Assembly: GCF_018343665.1 (NCBI RefSeq)
Contig: NZ_JAGYPM010000001.1
Span: 1,087,619 to 1,151,618, forward strand
Direction: 5' to 3'
DNA: 64,000 nt
DNA from: Cytobacillus citreus
GTDB lineage: Bacteria > Bacillota > Bacilli > Bacillales > Cytobacillaceae
The notes beneath the pieces are model-generated. The model was given only the letters and a program-made list of their open reading frames with translations. It was not told where the DNA came from and did not search any database. Shown piece after piece: positions 25,788-34,612 of the stretch. The translations under genes and the position numbers were made by a program. Position 1 is the stretch's first letter. The number at the start of each line of letters is the position of its first letter.

Positions 25788-26912
25788 TCACTTATTCATC
25801 AAGGCTTCAATATGGCTGTACATGATAGCCTTAACAATATCAGGGTCCTCATTAGCAATTGGGATCTTGTTATTATTTATTGTCTGGAAAATTGGTCTTA
25901 CGCTTGATTGACTGCTCTTCACAACCCATTTTCCATCAACTTGAATAAGATCTAGATCAATTATACCGAGATGATTCCCCCAAAAGCCTGCTTGTACAGC
26001 TGGAGTTCCATTTATAGTACCAGTCTTATGATCAATCCCTTTTTCAATATGACCATCATCTGAAGGAAAAAGGGCATGACTATGACCATATAGAATAGCA
26101 GTAATTCCTTCTACTTCACTTAAGTCGAAAACAGAATTTCCTTTTTGTTCTTTTAAACCTTTATCTGCTTCCATCCCAACATGTGCTAAGGCAATAATAA
26201 TGTCTGCACCCTTATCTTTCATGATAGGGACGAAATGTTCAGCCGTTTTTTTTATATTTTTCACGATCAGCTTATCTTGAAAATATTCCTTATCCCATTC
26301 AGCCGTTATTGGCGTAATAAAACCTATAACCCCCACCTTAAGTGTTTGTTTCTTCCCATTTGAATCCGTCAATTGTCTGTCTAAGATGATATATGGGTTA
26401 AAATAATTGAGATCGTCTCCTTCGAAATCATTATGATCATCAATATAAATATTTGCATTGACATATGGAAAGTTAGCTCCTTGCAAGCTCACCTGTAAAA
26501 AATCCAAACCATAATTAAACTCATGATTTCCAACAGTTGCTGCATCATAATTTAGTAAATTCATCGCTTTAAAAACAGGATGAATATCATGAGGATTCAA
26601 GTAATGGCTTAGATATGCATATTCCCCTAATGCATTTCCTACTAAAACATCACCTACATCAAAAAGGAGCGTATTTGGCTCTTCTTTCCGCGCTTCCTTA
26701 ATAAGTGATGCAGTTCTTGCAAAACCATATTCGATTTTAGGTTTGTTTTTTTCATAATCAAATCCAATCATATTTGCATGCAGATCCGTTGTTTCCATTA
26801 TTCGAAGCCGAATGGCAGGTTCAATGACGTTTTGTGCATTCGTGCTGCTTAAGGCATTGAGCATGATGACTAGGATAAGTATAAATGGAGCAATCTTTTT
26901 CAATTTACTCAT
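25788..26912 (-). CDS. Exported metallophosphoesterase/5'-nucleotidase-like protein, single-domain
   Basis: 374 residues from ATG 26912 (GAGAGG nearby). Signal peptide ILILVIMLNALSSTNA. The calcineurin-type phosphoesterase domain has the full dinuclear metal motif set: TTDLHAN, GDVLVGN, GNHEFNYG, ALAHVG, GHSHA. CpdB/UshA/YfkN-type enzymes continue with a C-terminal nucleotide-binding domain; here the protein ends at that junction (DPDIVKAIMYSHIEALMNK). It is therefore either a single-domain form or C-terminally truncated. Probable substrates are cyclic or 5' nucleotides outside the cell. Confidence 0.82.
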   Translation of the reverse strand: MSKLKKIAPFILILVIMLNALSSTNAQNVIEPAIRLRIMETTDLHANMIGFDYEKNKPKIEYGFARTASLIKEARKEEPNTLLFDVGDVLVGNALGEYAYLSHYLNPHDIHPVFKAMNLLNYDAATVGNHEFNYGLDFLQVSLQGANFPYVNANIYIDDHNDFEGDDLNYFNPYIILDRQLTDSNGKKQTLKVGVIGFITPITAEWDKEYFQDKLIVKNIKKTAEHFVPIMKDKGADIIIALAHVGMEADKGLKEQKGNSVFDLSEVEGITAILYGHSHALFPSDDGHIEKGIDHKTGTINGTPAVQAGFWGNHLGIIDLDLIQVDGKWVVKSSQSSVRPIFQTINNNKIPIANEDPDIVKAIMYSHIEALMNK

Positions 26913-26970
26913 CAAACCACCTCTCACCAAATAGTTATCTTATTTTCTCTATATTGGTGAGAATTAAACA

Positions 26971-27000
26971 TAAAAAGGTGAAAGCATTTGCTTTCACCTA
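26971..27000 (-). terminator. Terminator of the SDR gene
   Basis: AGGTGAAAGC (26976-26985) pairs with GCTTTCACCT (26990-26999), loop ATTT, followed on the minus strand by TTTTTA. Confidence 0.8.
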
Positions 27001-27148
27001 AGGCTGATTGACAAAAGTTCATTACTCACTTTCCTGCGATTTTCATTCCCCATTCATGGTAACTCCGCACCTCGTAAGGCTTTATGACAATCATTATTAA
27101 TCAGCCTGAAAAAGTATTAAATTTTTTCTCTCTATGAGGTGGGAACAT

Positions 27149-27991
27149 TCATTTATATAATGTTTTTAAAAATAATTTTTCCCATAACTTCCACTGTAAA
27201 AAATTTTTAATAAACAAATTAAATGAAACTCCTTTTCCAATCGGAGCTCTCAGTGATGGCTTGCTTTGTGAAGCAATTTTCGCAGTTTTTTTTGCAACTT
27301 TTATAGGGTCCCCGAACTTTGGTTCTCCTTTTTCGATATATTGTTGAATTTCTTTCATATAATGAAAATATGGAGATTCTTTTTGCGCTGATTTTTCAAT
27401 GATATGGTTTCCTGAAGACCAAATATTTGTTTTGAAGGAGCCAGGTTCAATTAGTGCGACATGAATACCATAAGGCTGCATTTCAAGTCTAAGACATTCA
27501 CTCCAGCCTTCTAGAGCATGCTTAGAAGAAACATAAGGCGACATGCCTGGAAACCCCATTCTTCCACTTATACTGCTCATATTAATTATTATCCCCTTCT
27601 GTTGAGCTCTCATGAGTGGAAGAACCGCTTGAGTTACAGCGATTACGCCAAAAAAATTTGTTTCAAATTGCTTTCTATATTCATCAATTGGAATCTCTTC
27701 TGCAAAGCCTGCAACCGCATATCCGGCATTATTGATTAAAACATCAATTCTACCTATTTTTTCAATATAGGATTTTAATTTTTTAATTGAAGTTTGTGAG
27801 GTTACGTCTAGTTCATGAACAGTAATGGATGACTCTACTCCATTCATTTTTGCTTCATGTAATAAAACATCTTGTTTTCTCAAATCTCGCATTGTTGCGA
27901 TTACTTGGTAACCCGATTTAGCTAATTCAATTGATGTTAAGAGACCAAAACCACTTGAACATCCAGTAATAACAGCTATTTTTTTATTCAC
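27149..27991 (-). CDS. Short-chain dehydrogenase/reductase (YusZ-like)
   Basis: 280 residues from GTG 27991 (GAGG seven bases upstream). A classical SDR: dinucleotide motif TGCSSGFG, NNAG, catalytic Ser in MSSISG, and YxxxK as YVSSKHA, with PG after. The C-terminal extension is hydrophobic/basic. NADP(H) is likely, given the Arg in MRD after beta-2. The substrate is unknown. Length and sequence resemble B. subtilis YusZ. Confidence 0.85.
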   Translation of the reverse strand: MNKKIAVITGCSSGFGLLTSIELAKSGYQVIATMRDLRKQDVLLHEAKMNGVESSITVHELDVTSQTSIKKLKSYIEKIGRIDVLINNAGYAVAGFAEEIPIDEYRKQFETNFFGVIAVTQAVLPLMRAQQKGIIINMSSISGRMGFPGMSPYVSSKHALEGWSECLRLEMQPYGIHVALIEPGSFKTNIWSSGNHIIEKSAQKESPYFHYMKEIQQYIEKGEPKFGDPIKVAKKTAKIASQSKPSLRAPIGKGVSFNLFIKNFLQWKLWEKLFLKTLYK

Positions 27992-28023
27992 AATTTTTCC
28001 TCATTTATGATATTATTTACTAG

Positions 28024-28707
28024 CTAACTTTCAATCCGAAAAGCACCAGTCTTAAATCCGGCATATAGAAAAGCAATAGCTTGAACAAAGAAAAAGATTC
28101 CCCATAATTGTGCCGGAATAAATGCTGTTGCTTCTGCCAGGCCTGTAGCATCTCCAGCAGAGTATGGCTGTTTAAAACTTAATAAAAGGATCGTAAATGA
28201 TGAAGTTATAGATTCAACTAAAAGAATACTGGCAATTAGCAGTAAACAGTTTTGCACAATAGTAGAAGAGCCTTTTAAGAGTAATAATATAAACAATGCC
28301 CCAAAAGAAATCAGCCAAAATAAACCATAAAAATTTCGTACCCAAAATACTAAATTTAACCCAATAAATATAAGCAAAATAATGATTAATGGCTTATATT
28401 TATTCCTGCTAATAAGCCAAAATGAGAGAAATGCGATAAGAGATGAAAACACATATCCAGCTATTCCAGTAAAAAAACCGCTAAACCAGCCTTTATGACT
28501 CGTATATGTTACACCTTCTGTATTCATGAATAATGAAATTTCATGAACCTTTCCCCCTATAAGGGCCATAAGAGCATGACCCGATTCATGGATTACTGTA
28601 TTTATCACCCGAACATAGTTCCCGATAAACGGAATATTCGTAAGAATAATCGCAATTCCGATAAACAAAAAGAATTTCCAGCTAAATTTGTCTGTTATTT
28701 TTTTCAC
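28024..28707 (-). CDS. M50-family membrane metalloprotease-like protein
   Basis: 227 residues from GTG 28707 (AGGAGAGG five bases upstream). About six TM helices. HESGH in helix 2 is the zinc-binding HExxH of site-2-protease relatives (M50B type). A downstream polar GDATG between hydrophobic segments could give the third ligand. The substrate is unknown. It lies 32 bases upstream of the SDR gene and may be cotranscribed with it. Confidence 0.78.
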   Translation of the reverse strand: MKKITDKFSWKFFLFIGIAIILTNIPFIGNYVRVINTVIHESGHALMALIGGKVHEISLFMNTEGVTYTSHKGWFSGFFTGIAGYVFSSLIAFLSFWLISRNKYKPLIIILLIFIGLNLVFWVRNFYGLFWLISFGALFILLLLKGSSTIVQNCLLLIASILLVESITSSFTILLLSFKQPYSAGDATGLAEATAFIPAQLWGIFFFVQAIAFLYAGFKTGAFRIES

Positions 28708-28935
28708 ATTTTCCTCTCCTCTTTTTTTGACTATTGTTGTATAAATGTACGAATAACTCTGAATATTATTAACTTACGATAGGCATCAATAAAAGTTTCA
28801 TTTAGAAAAAGCTATTGTATCACTTTATTTGAAATTAATTAATATGAATCTATTTGAATATATTATAAAATAAAAATAGCAAATAAATTTAGTTGGCTTT
28901 CTTAACCCAATGTATACTGGAGGAATATATGATTC

Positions 28936-29946
28936 ATGGAAATGATCCGTTCGCTCATCAACAACCATTCACTTAAGAGATTCATCATATTTTCGATTTT
29001 AGTTTTGTTATTGTATATGCTTAGAAGCATGATTAACTTGATTCTAATCACGTTTATTTTTTCCTTTTTAATGGATCGTCTTGTGAATCTTGTATCAAAC
29101 AAATTTAATCTCCATCGCAAGCTAACTGTCATCATATTATATTTAGTCCTTGTTGGCCTCTTATCAATTGGGATTATTAAATATTTGCCAATTATTATTA
29201 TAGAAATTTCTCAATTAGTGACTCAGATTCAACTTTTCTTAACTCAGCAGCATGATCATGTACTCGTTAATTATTTTTTAAGTATGATTGAAACGAATCG
29301 AATTTCAAATTATTTGGAACAGGGTTTTACCTTTTTACTAAGATACTTTAGCGGTATGAGTAAAATTGGTATCCATATCTTTTTGTCACTTATATTGAGT
29401 CTATTCTTCCTTTTGGAAAAACCTAAGCTCATTGAATTTACATCAAAATTTAAGCATAGTAAAATTGCACCCTTCTATAATGAGATCGAATTTTTCGGGA
29501 AAAAATTTGTAAAAACATTTGGAAAAGTTATTGAGGCTCAATTTGTTATTGCCCTTGTCAATTGCGGACTAACTACACTTGCACTATACATTTTGGGATT
29601 TCCACAGCTAATGGGATTATCCATTCTCATCTTTTTCCTAGGGCTAATTCCAGTAGCTGGCGTAATCATTTCATTAATTCCTTTAAGTGTAATCGCCTAT
29701 ACAATTGGCGGCGTTATGCAAGTTATTTATATATTTATTGTCATTATGATCATTCATGCTATTGAATCGTACATCTTAAACCCTAAACTCATGTCATCCA
29801 AAACAAATTTGCCAGTATTCTATACCTTTATCGTGTTAATCTTTTCAGAGCATTTCTTCGGAACATGGGGACTGATAGTAGGGATTCCTGTTTTTGTATT
29901 CCTTTTGGATGTATTGGATGTAAAAGCTGTGAATGTGAAAAAATAA
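28936..29946 (+). CDS. AI-2E family transporter
   Basis: 336 residues, about eight hydrophobic segments. Typical AI-2E/PerM family features: an N-terminal TM pair, a central soluble segment, and the C-terminal PVAGVIISLIPLSVIA and SYILNPKLMSSKTNL motifs (family consensus E-x-x-x-L-x-P-k-l-m). The name reflects E. coli TqsA; many members are instead ion antiporters or peptide exporters, so the substrate is open. GGAGG lies twelve bases upstream of the ATG. Confidence 0.88.
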   Translation: MEMIRSLINNHSLKRFIIFSILVLLLYMLRSMINLILITFIFSFLMDRLVNLVSNKFNLHRKLTVIILYLVLVGLLSIGIIKYLPIIIIEISQLVTQIQLFLTQQHDHVLVNYFLSMIETNRISNYLEQGFTFLLRYFSGMSKIGIHIFLSLILSLFFLLEKPKLIEFTSKFKHSKIAPFYNEIEFFGKKFVKTFGKVIEAQFVIALVNCGLTTLALYILGFPQLMGLSILIFFLGLIPVAGVIISLIPLSVIAYTIGGVMQVIYIFIVIMIIHAIESYILNPKLMSSKTNLPVFYTFIVLIFSEHFFGTWGLIVGIPVFVFLLDVLDVKAVNVKK

Positions 29947-29958
29947 ATAAGGAGTTCT

Positions 29959-30062
29959 CCCAAAAGCAAAGGTGTCAGGCACCACGAACAATATCTAGTA
30001 TCAGACAAGTGAGATTCTAGAAATTGTGTATTAAGTGGATGCCAGACACCTTATGGGACAAC
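29959..30062. repeat. MITE-like palindromic element
   Basis: Arms AAGGTGTCAGGCACCAC (29969-29985) and GTGGATGCCAGACACCTT (30035-30052) are inverted with one bulge and one mismatch, extended by CCCA/TGGG outside. The GGTGTC(A/T)GGCACC core is a dispersed intergenic repeat in several Bacillaceae. Confidence 0.6.
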
Positions 30063-30070
30063 CCCTTACA

Positions 30071-30391
30071 TTAAGGCTTAGGATTTATGATCCATGATAG
30101 TCCGAACATTAAAAAAGTGAAAATAAATAGAAATAAACATAAGAATATTCCCCATGCAGCATATAAGCGCGATCTTTTCTGAGTAAATAATCCAACTAAA
30201 CCTAAAATTAATCCTATAATAGGTAGTTTGATTAGGGAAAAATCTGGAAATTCATCAGACTTCAATAATAGCGATACATTTAAGCCAGCTAATGCAATTA
30301 AGGCTAATAGAAAAGAAAGAAAACCTGTTACTGTTGATGCACCTTCCCTTCTGCTCTGCCATTTTTTCTTTTGTTTTACTTCCAATTCCAT
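30071..30391 (-). CDS. Small membrane protein, three TM helices, unknown
   Basis: 106 residues: a basic cytoplasmic N-terminus (VKQKKKWQSRRE) followed by three hydrophobic helices (FLSFLLALIALAGLNVSLLL; IIGLILGLVGLFT; WGIFLCLFLFIFTFLMFGLS). It overlaps the end of the preceding anti-sigma-like gene by 16 bases, so expression is coupled. No family recognised. Confidence 0.65.
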   Translation of the reverse strand: MELEVKQKKKWQSRREGASTVTGFLSFLLALIALAGLNVSLLLKSDEFPDFSLIKLPIIGLILGLVGLFTQKRSRLYAAWGIFLCLFLFIFTFLMFGLSWIINPKP

Positions 30392-30726
30392 AGCTTAACC
30401 TCCCCTACCTTCATAGCACGAATCAATTCGTTTTGTTCTAACTTTCTTAATTCCGGGATTGGCCCCGTTACTACAGCTCCATATACTTGAACGCCATTTT
30501 CTTTTATATAAGGAATTCGCTCATTTAGTGATAACGATTTGGCTCTAGCAATTTTCTCAGCAGATTCTTCATTTTTTTGTAGAAATTCTAATGTATCGAT
30601 AAACACTTCTTCATTTGTCTGCTCCCTGCCATTAAACGGAGACCAAGTTGTTTGGTCAATTTGTAAAGGAAAGCCAATTGGTGAAATATCTTTTACATAT
30701 GCTTTGTATGCCTCATCTAAATCCAA
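30376..30726 (-). CDS. Anti-sigma-factor C-terminal-domain protein, N-terminally short
   Basis: 116 residues from TTG 30726, seven bases after AAGGGGG; a TAA closes the frame just upstream of a further GTG. The sequence matches the C-terminal regulatory domain of ECF anti-sigma factors (YhdL type): PIGFPLQIDQTTWSPFNG, IPYIKENGVQVYGAVVTGP, VGEVKLWNW. The usual N-terminal sigma-binding domain and TM helix are missing. It is therefore either a decayed anti-sigma gene or a free-standing sensor domain. The coupled membrane protein downstream may supply the membrane part. Confidence 0.65.
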   Translation of the reverse strand: MDLDEAYKAYVKDISPIGFPLQIDQTTWSPFNGREQTNEEVFIDTLEFLQKNEESAEKIARAKSLSLNERIPYIKENGVQVYGAVVTGPIPELRKLEQNELIRAMKVGEVKLWNWK

Positions 30727-30753
30727 TCTTTTACCCCCTTCCAAACTATCCAC

Positions 30754-31101
30754 GTTTTAACATAGCAAAAAGTTGCAGTTGAAACATATATTTCAAAAAA
30801 ATATTTTTCTATTTTCACTGAGTTCAGAAAAAATGGCTTATTACTCATCATGGTTTATGTGACCAATAAGTACACAAATGGCTAAAGAAAGCGAATCAAA
30901 AAAATAGTAAGAGCTAGTCGATAAAAAATGGACGATTAGCTCTTTTTTAATGACTTTAAATCCATATTGAACATGATTTAGTTTTTATTAACAAAAAGAT
31001 AATATAAAAATTGTATATAGGGGAAAGTAAATAGATAAATTGTTAAACAAATTTATTTCATTCCTTTTGGAAAGATCCGTACATAAAGAGGGGGATATTA
31101 A
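30754..31101. other. Intergenic with an orphan terminator
   Basis: No gene is visible. It contains a rightward terminator-like hairpin at 30910-30948 without a gene to terminate, and the 5' leader of the PrsW-like gene. Confidence 0.5.
30910..30948 (+). terminator. Orphan terminator hairpin
   Basis: AGAGCTAGTCG pairs with CGATTAGCTCT (one G-T), then TTTTT. No plus-strand gene lies in the preceding 900 bases. It may be the end of a deleted gene or of a small RNA. Confidence 0.55.
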
Positions 31102-32190
31102 ATGAAATGTCCGGAATGTGATTATGTTAATCAGGATGGAGGAAAGTTCTGTATAAATTGCGGCAATACATTTTTTAGTGGCGACAATACTCATCAAGAC
31201 TCAAACAGCCTCTTTTATGAGTTTGCCAATTATGTCGATATGGTTCCCATGTATGAACGTTCGGTTGAGCCTAAATTTCAAAATATATTCTCTCGGGTAT
31301 TCCGAAAGCACAGTGAGCTTGAGGCTGAGCGGCTTTTCATCGTAGGAACTGCGCTTACAACACCCAGAATTGAGGAAGTTAAGGAAACGTGGCCAAAACC
31401 TTGGCTTTTTGCGAGAGTATTTCTTATTGCACTTATTGCATTCTTAGGATTGTACTTGGGTGTAAGCTTGTTCAGAAATATAAACTTTATACCGGGTCTT
31501 ATCATTGTCGGCGCTTTTGCTGTTCCTATCTCGACATTGATATTCTTTTGGGAAATGAATGCTCCTCAGAATATTGCTATGTATAAAATCATTTATGTGG
31601 TATTTATCGGCGGGATCCTTTCGATGTTAGTGGCACTGGTGTTTTATGATATTCTAAAACATAACATAAATCCAATAACGATTGGAATTGTTGAAGAACT
31701 AGCCAAAGTTATAACCGTTATCTATTTCGTGAGAAACATAAAATACCGATATATACTTAACGGACTTCTGTTGGGTGCTGCGGTAGGGGCGGGTTTTGCA
31801 GCTTTTGAAACTGCTGGCTATGCACTAAGGGCTCTTCTATCCGGAAGTTTTCCAAGCCTATATTCTACCATACTGTTGCGCAGTTTTTTAGCTCCCGGCG
31901 GACATGTCGCTTGGGCCGCTATAACAGGGGCAGCCTTTTGCATGGTACAAGGAAACAAGAAATTTGAACTGAACATGTTGTTGAAGCCAAAATTTGTCCG
32001 AATATTTATTCTTGTCGTTTTGATGCATGCTTTATGGGACACACCTTTACCAGGTATTTTTCCGGTCGGACAAATCATTCTGATGGTCTTATCATGGATT
32101 ATGGTTTTTCGAATGATACGTAGCGGCTTAAAGGAAATAGCTAATAAGAAGTTGCAGTTAAGCAATAATCCATTTCAGCCTACATCATAG
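31102..32190 (+). CDS. PrsW-family intramembrane metalloprotease with N-terminal zinc ribbon
   Basis: 362 residues. The N-terminal CPECDYVNQDGGKFCINCG is a zinc ribbon. About eight TM helices follow. PrsW catalytic motifs are present: EELAK (EExxK), GFAAFE (FxxxE), and conserved His in GGHVAW and MHALWD. PrsW proteases cleave anti-sigma factors at site 1 (RsiW in B. subtilis). An anti-sigma-like gene lies divergently upstream. The extra zinc ribbon and loop are unlike B. subtilis PrsW. Confidence 0.85.
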   Translation: MKCPECDYVNQDGGKFCINCGNTFFSGDNTHQDSNSLFYEFANYVDMVPMYERSVEPKFQNIFSRVFRKHSELEAERLFIVGTALTTPRIEEVKETWPKPWLFARVFLIALIAFLGLYLGVSLFRNINFIPGLIIVGAFAVPISTLIFFWEMNAPQNIAMYKIIYVVFIGGILSMLVALVFYDILKHNINPITIGIVEELAKVITVIYFVRNIKYRYILNGLLLGAAVGAGFAAFETAGYALRALLSGSFPSLYSTILLRSFLAPGGHVAWAAITGAAFCMVQGNKKFELNMLLKPKFVRIFILVVLMHALWDTPLPGIFPVGQIILMVLSWIMVFRMIRSGLKEIANKKLQLSNNPFQPTS

Positions 32191-32361
32191 TTAAAATATA
32201 TTAATATTTACTGTACTATTGAGATTTAATGCCTCGGACCCGTCTTGAAGCATTCCTTTCTTAAACTATCCTGAAAATTAAATTTTCCTTTATTTTTGGT
32301 GCCGTATATAAGTTTTGGCATGTAGTGGAGTGGTTTGGGAATGAAGACAGTGGGAAATAAC

Positions 32362-32402
32362 AAATCGGCCCCCTTTCGTTAAAGGGAGAGCCGATTTTTG
32401 TT
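32362..32402. terminator. Bidirectional terminator
   Basis: AAATCGGC pairs with GCCGATTT, with an inner CCCTTT/AAAGGG pair and T-rich flanks on both sides. It is shared by the convergent PrsW-like and ABC exporter genes. Confidence 0.8.
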
Positions 32403-32410
32403 TAAAGAGC

Positions 32411-34153
32411 TTATGTTTGATATTCAAACTGCTTGGAATAAAGGTGTGCATACGCTCCATCGCGTGAAAGTAACGCATCGTGCGTACCTTGTTCCACAAT
32501 ACCGTCCTCAGTTAATACGATAATCCGCCCGGCATTGCGGATAGTGGAAAGGCGATGGGCAATGACGATGGTTGTCCGCCCTTTAGCTAACAATTCTAGC
32601 GATTCCTTGACGATGCTTTCACTCTCATTATCTAGCGCGCTTGTTGCCTCATCTAAAATAAGAACTGGCGGATTCTTTAAGAATACGCGAGCGATACTTA
32701 ACCGCTGTTTTTGACCACCAGACAGTTTAACACCTCGTTGGCCAATCTCAGAGTGGTAGCCTTTTGGCAAACTCATGATAAAGTTATGGGCATTGGCGTA
32801 CGTGGCTGCCGCGATAATTTCTTCATCGCTTGCTGCAGGATTTCCGTAGCGGATATTTTCCATCACCGTTCCCGTAAAAAGGTACACATCTTGCTGTACA
32901 ATACCTATTGTTTTTCTTAATGCTTGGAGGTCGATATCACGGACGTTGATCCCGTCAAGTAACACTTCCCCAGTTGTTACATCATAAAAGCGAGGGATGA
33001 GCGAGCATAATGTAGTTTTTCCAGCACCAGACGGACCAACTAACGCAACGTACTCTCCCTGTTGTACACGAAGTGAAAGGTTTACCAAGACATTGTCCAA
33101 ATCGTCTTCGTAACGGAAGGAAACTTTCTTGAACTCAATTTCACCTTGTACCTCTTGCAAGGTCTTGGCATTTGGTTTGTCTTTGATTGCCGGCTCCAGA
33201 TTCATGATTTCCATAAAGCGCTGGAAGCCAGTGATTCCTTCTTGAAATTGTGTGCTCATATGAGTCACTCGTTGAATTGGCTCAATCATATAGCTGATAT
33301 ATAGTAAAAAAGTAATCAAATCAGCTAACTCTAAAGTGTTGTTAACGATACTGGCACTTCCAAAGATGATAACCGTGATTGTAATCAGTTGGATAAACGT
33401 TTGAACACCATTGAAAAAATACGCCTCAGCCTTATATGTTTTCTTTCTGCTATCGAGGAAACGATTATTTTCTCGGTTAAACCTCCCGATCTCCACGTGC
33501 TCGTTGGCAAACGATTTTACTACGCGGATTCCCGATAGACTATCCTCTACCTGTGCGTTTACATCACCAATTCGCTCTTTGTTTCTTCTTAATGCCTTGT
33601 TCAACTTCTTATTAAAATACAATGAAAAGACACCTAAGAATGGTAAAAAACAGAATACGGTAATCGTTAAGGGTGCGTTAATAAAGAACAAAATGACAAA
33701 CGCTCCTAAAAATCGAACGAGATATTTGATATAATCTTCTGGACCGTGGTGGTACAGCTCGGAAAGCAACAGCAGGTCGTTTGTAATCCGAGACATAAGC
33801 TGACCTGTCTTTTCCTTATCATAAAAGCTAAAGGAAAGCTTTTGCATGTGTGTGAACAGCTCTCTACGCATATCACTTTCCATACGAGCACCGATTTCAT
33901 GTCCTTTGTAGTCCACAAAGTAGTTCCCGGTATTCTGGATCACAGCTATAACAAGCATCAGCCCACCAATCCAATACACTTCACTTAGCGCAGTGGACAA
34001 GTCTCCTTCCAGAACATCTTTCGTAATATACCGAACGAGCAAAGGAAACACCAAAGTCAAAGCAGATACGATTATGGCACACGTCAATACCGTAAGAAAT
34101 ATCGTTAAATACGGTTTATAATATGAGAAAAATTTTTTTACTGGAAAACGCAT
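32411..34153 (-). CDS. ABC exporter, fused permease/ATPase (multidrug type)
   Basis: 580 residues: an ABC type-1 TM domain with six helices (1-310), then the nucleotide-binding domain with Walker A GPSGAGKTT, signature LSGGQKQRLS, Walker B VLILDEATSALD and H-loop IAHRLST. This is the half-transporter architecture of MsbA/BmrA/YgaD-type exporters, working as a homodimer; length matches B. subtilis YgaD. The 5' leader encodes a short peptide and two mutually exclusive hairpins, pointing to induction by a ribosome-stalling compound and hence possibly drug export. Confidence 0.92.
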   Translation of the reverse strand: MRFPVKKFFSYYKPYLTIFLTVLTCAIIVSALTLVFPLLVRYITKDVLEGDLSTALSEVYWIGGLMLVIAVIQNTGNYFVDYKGHEIGARMESDMRRELFTHMQKLSFSFYDKEKTGQLMSRITNDLLLLSELYHHGPEDYIKYLVRFLGAFVILFFINAPLTITVFCFLPFLGVFSLYFNKKLNKALRRNKERIGDVNAQVEDSLSGIRVVKSFANEHVEIGRFNRENNRFLDSRKKTYKAEAYFFNGVQTFIQLITITVIIFGSASIVNNTLELADLITFLLYISYMIEPIQRVTHMSTQFQEGITGFQRFMEIMNLEPAIKDKPNAKTLQEVQGEIEFKKVSFRYEDDLDNVLVNLSLRVQQGEYVALVGPSGAGKTTLCSLIPRFYDVTTGEVLLDGINVRDIDLQALRKTIGIVQQDVYLFTGTVMENIRYGNPAASDEEIIAAATYANAHNFIMSLPKGYHSEIGQRGVKLSGGQKQRLSIARVFLKNPPVLILDEATSALDNESESIVKESLELLAKGRTTIVIAHRLSTIRNAGRIIVLTEDGIVEQGTHDALLSRDGAYAHLYSKQFEYQT

Positions 34154-34159
34154 GATTTA

Positions 34160-34199
34160 CCCCTTTTTGTGTTATTTAAATAAACACATATAAAGGGGG
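34160..34199 (-). promoter_or_regulatory. SD-sequestering hairpin of the ABC exporter
   Basis: On the minus strand CCCCTTT (within 34199-34192) can pair with the exporter's own Shine-Dalgarno AAAGGGG (34166-34160), helped by inner GTGTT/AACAC. The same CCCCCTTTATATGT strand (34199-34186) can instead pair with the leader ORF sequence ACATATAAGGGTGG (34240-34227). The two structures exclude each other. Confidence 0.65.
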
Positions 34200-34213
34200 T
34201 ACACCGTTTACAT

Positions 34214-34270
34214 TTAAGTAAGTGTTCCACCCTTATATGTTTGTACGGTTTGATTAGTCATGTTTTTCAT
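34214..34270 (-). CDS. 18-residue leader peptide of the ABC exporter
   Basis: Encodes MKNMTNQTVQTYKGGTLT and a TAA. It has a perfect AGGAGG (34279-34284) eight bases before the ATG, better than that of the exporter itself, which starts 60 bases downstream. The last nine codons overlap the strand that can pair with the anti-SD sequence. Position, RBS strength and pairing are all as in erm-type and drug-transporter leader peptides, where ribosome stalling frees the downstream SD. Confidence 0.7.
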   Translation of the reverse strand: MKNMTNQTVQTYKGGTLT

Positions 34271-34301
34271 GTAAATTGCCTCCTTGTTCTTTGATACTTC
34301 T

Positions 34302-34330
34302 ATAGTAAGCGATTTTGTGTGAGTACTCAA
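34302..34330 (-). promoter_or_regulatory. Sigma-A promoter of leader and ABC exporter
   Basis: TTGAGT (34330-34325), 17-base spacer, TACTAT (34307-34302), both on the minus strand, ending 18 bases before the leader's AGGAGG. Confidence 0.65.
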
Positions 34331-34612
34331 TAAAATTTTAGAAATTTCATTCATATCTGATTTTAATGAAAATAGCTTTAAAGAAAACTAAATTTTTCAT
34401 AAAAAAACAATATATATAAAGATAGACTGTATTAAAGCCCACTATTGATAATGCTAATTTGTTGTTGATAGGAGCGGGAGAAGCGGATCAAAGGGAGATT
34501 CTTCAGGAACGATAGCGACGAGAAGGCTTCCGGACCGCCCGCGTTCGCTGAGTACCTGCCGTGGAAATCAACAGGTTCCCATGAGAATATTCTCCCCATT
34601 ACTCCTGTCTCA
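34331..34612. other. Intergenic, left border of a high-GC insertion
   Basis: The first ~130 bases are AT-rich. From about 34465 the composition switches to GC-rich DNA with no supported gene on either strand, although frames stay open for 40-50 codons. It is the 3' flank of the foreign gene at 34613-35551. Confidence 0.5.
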
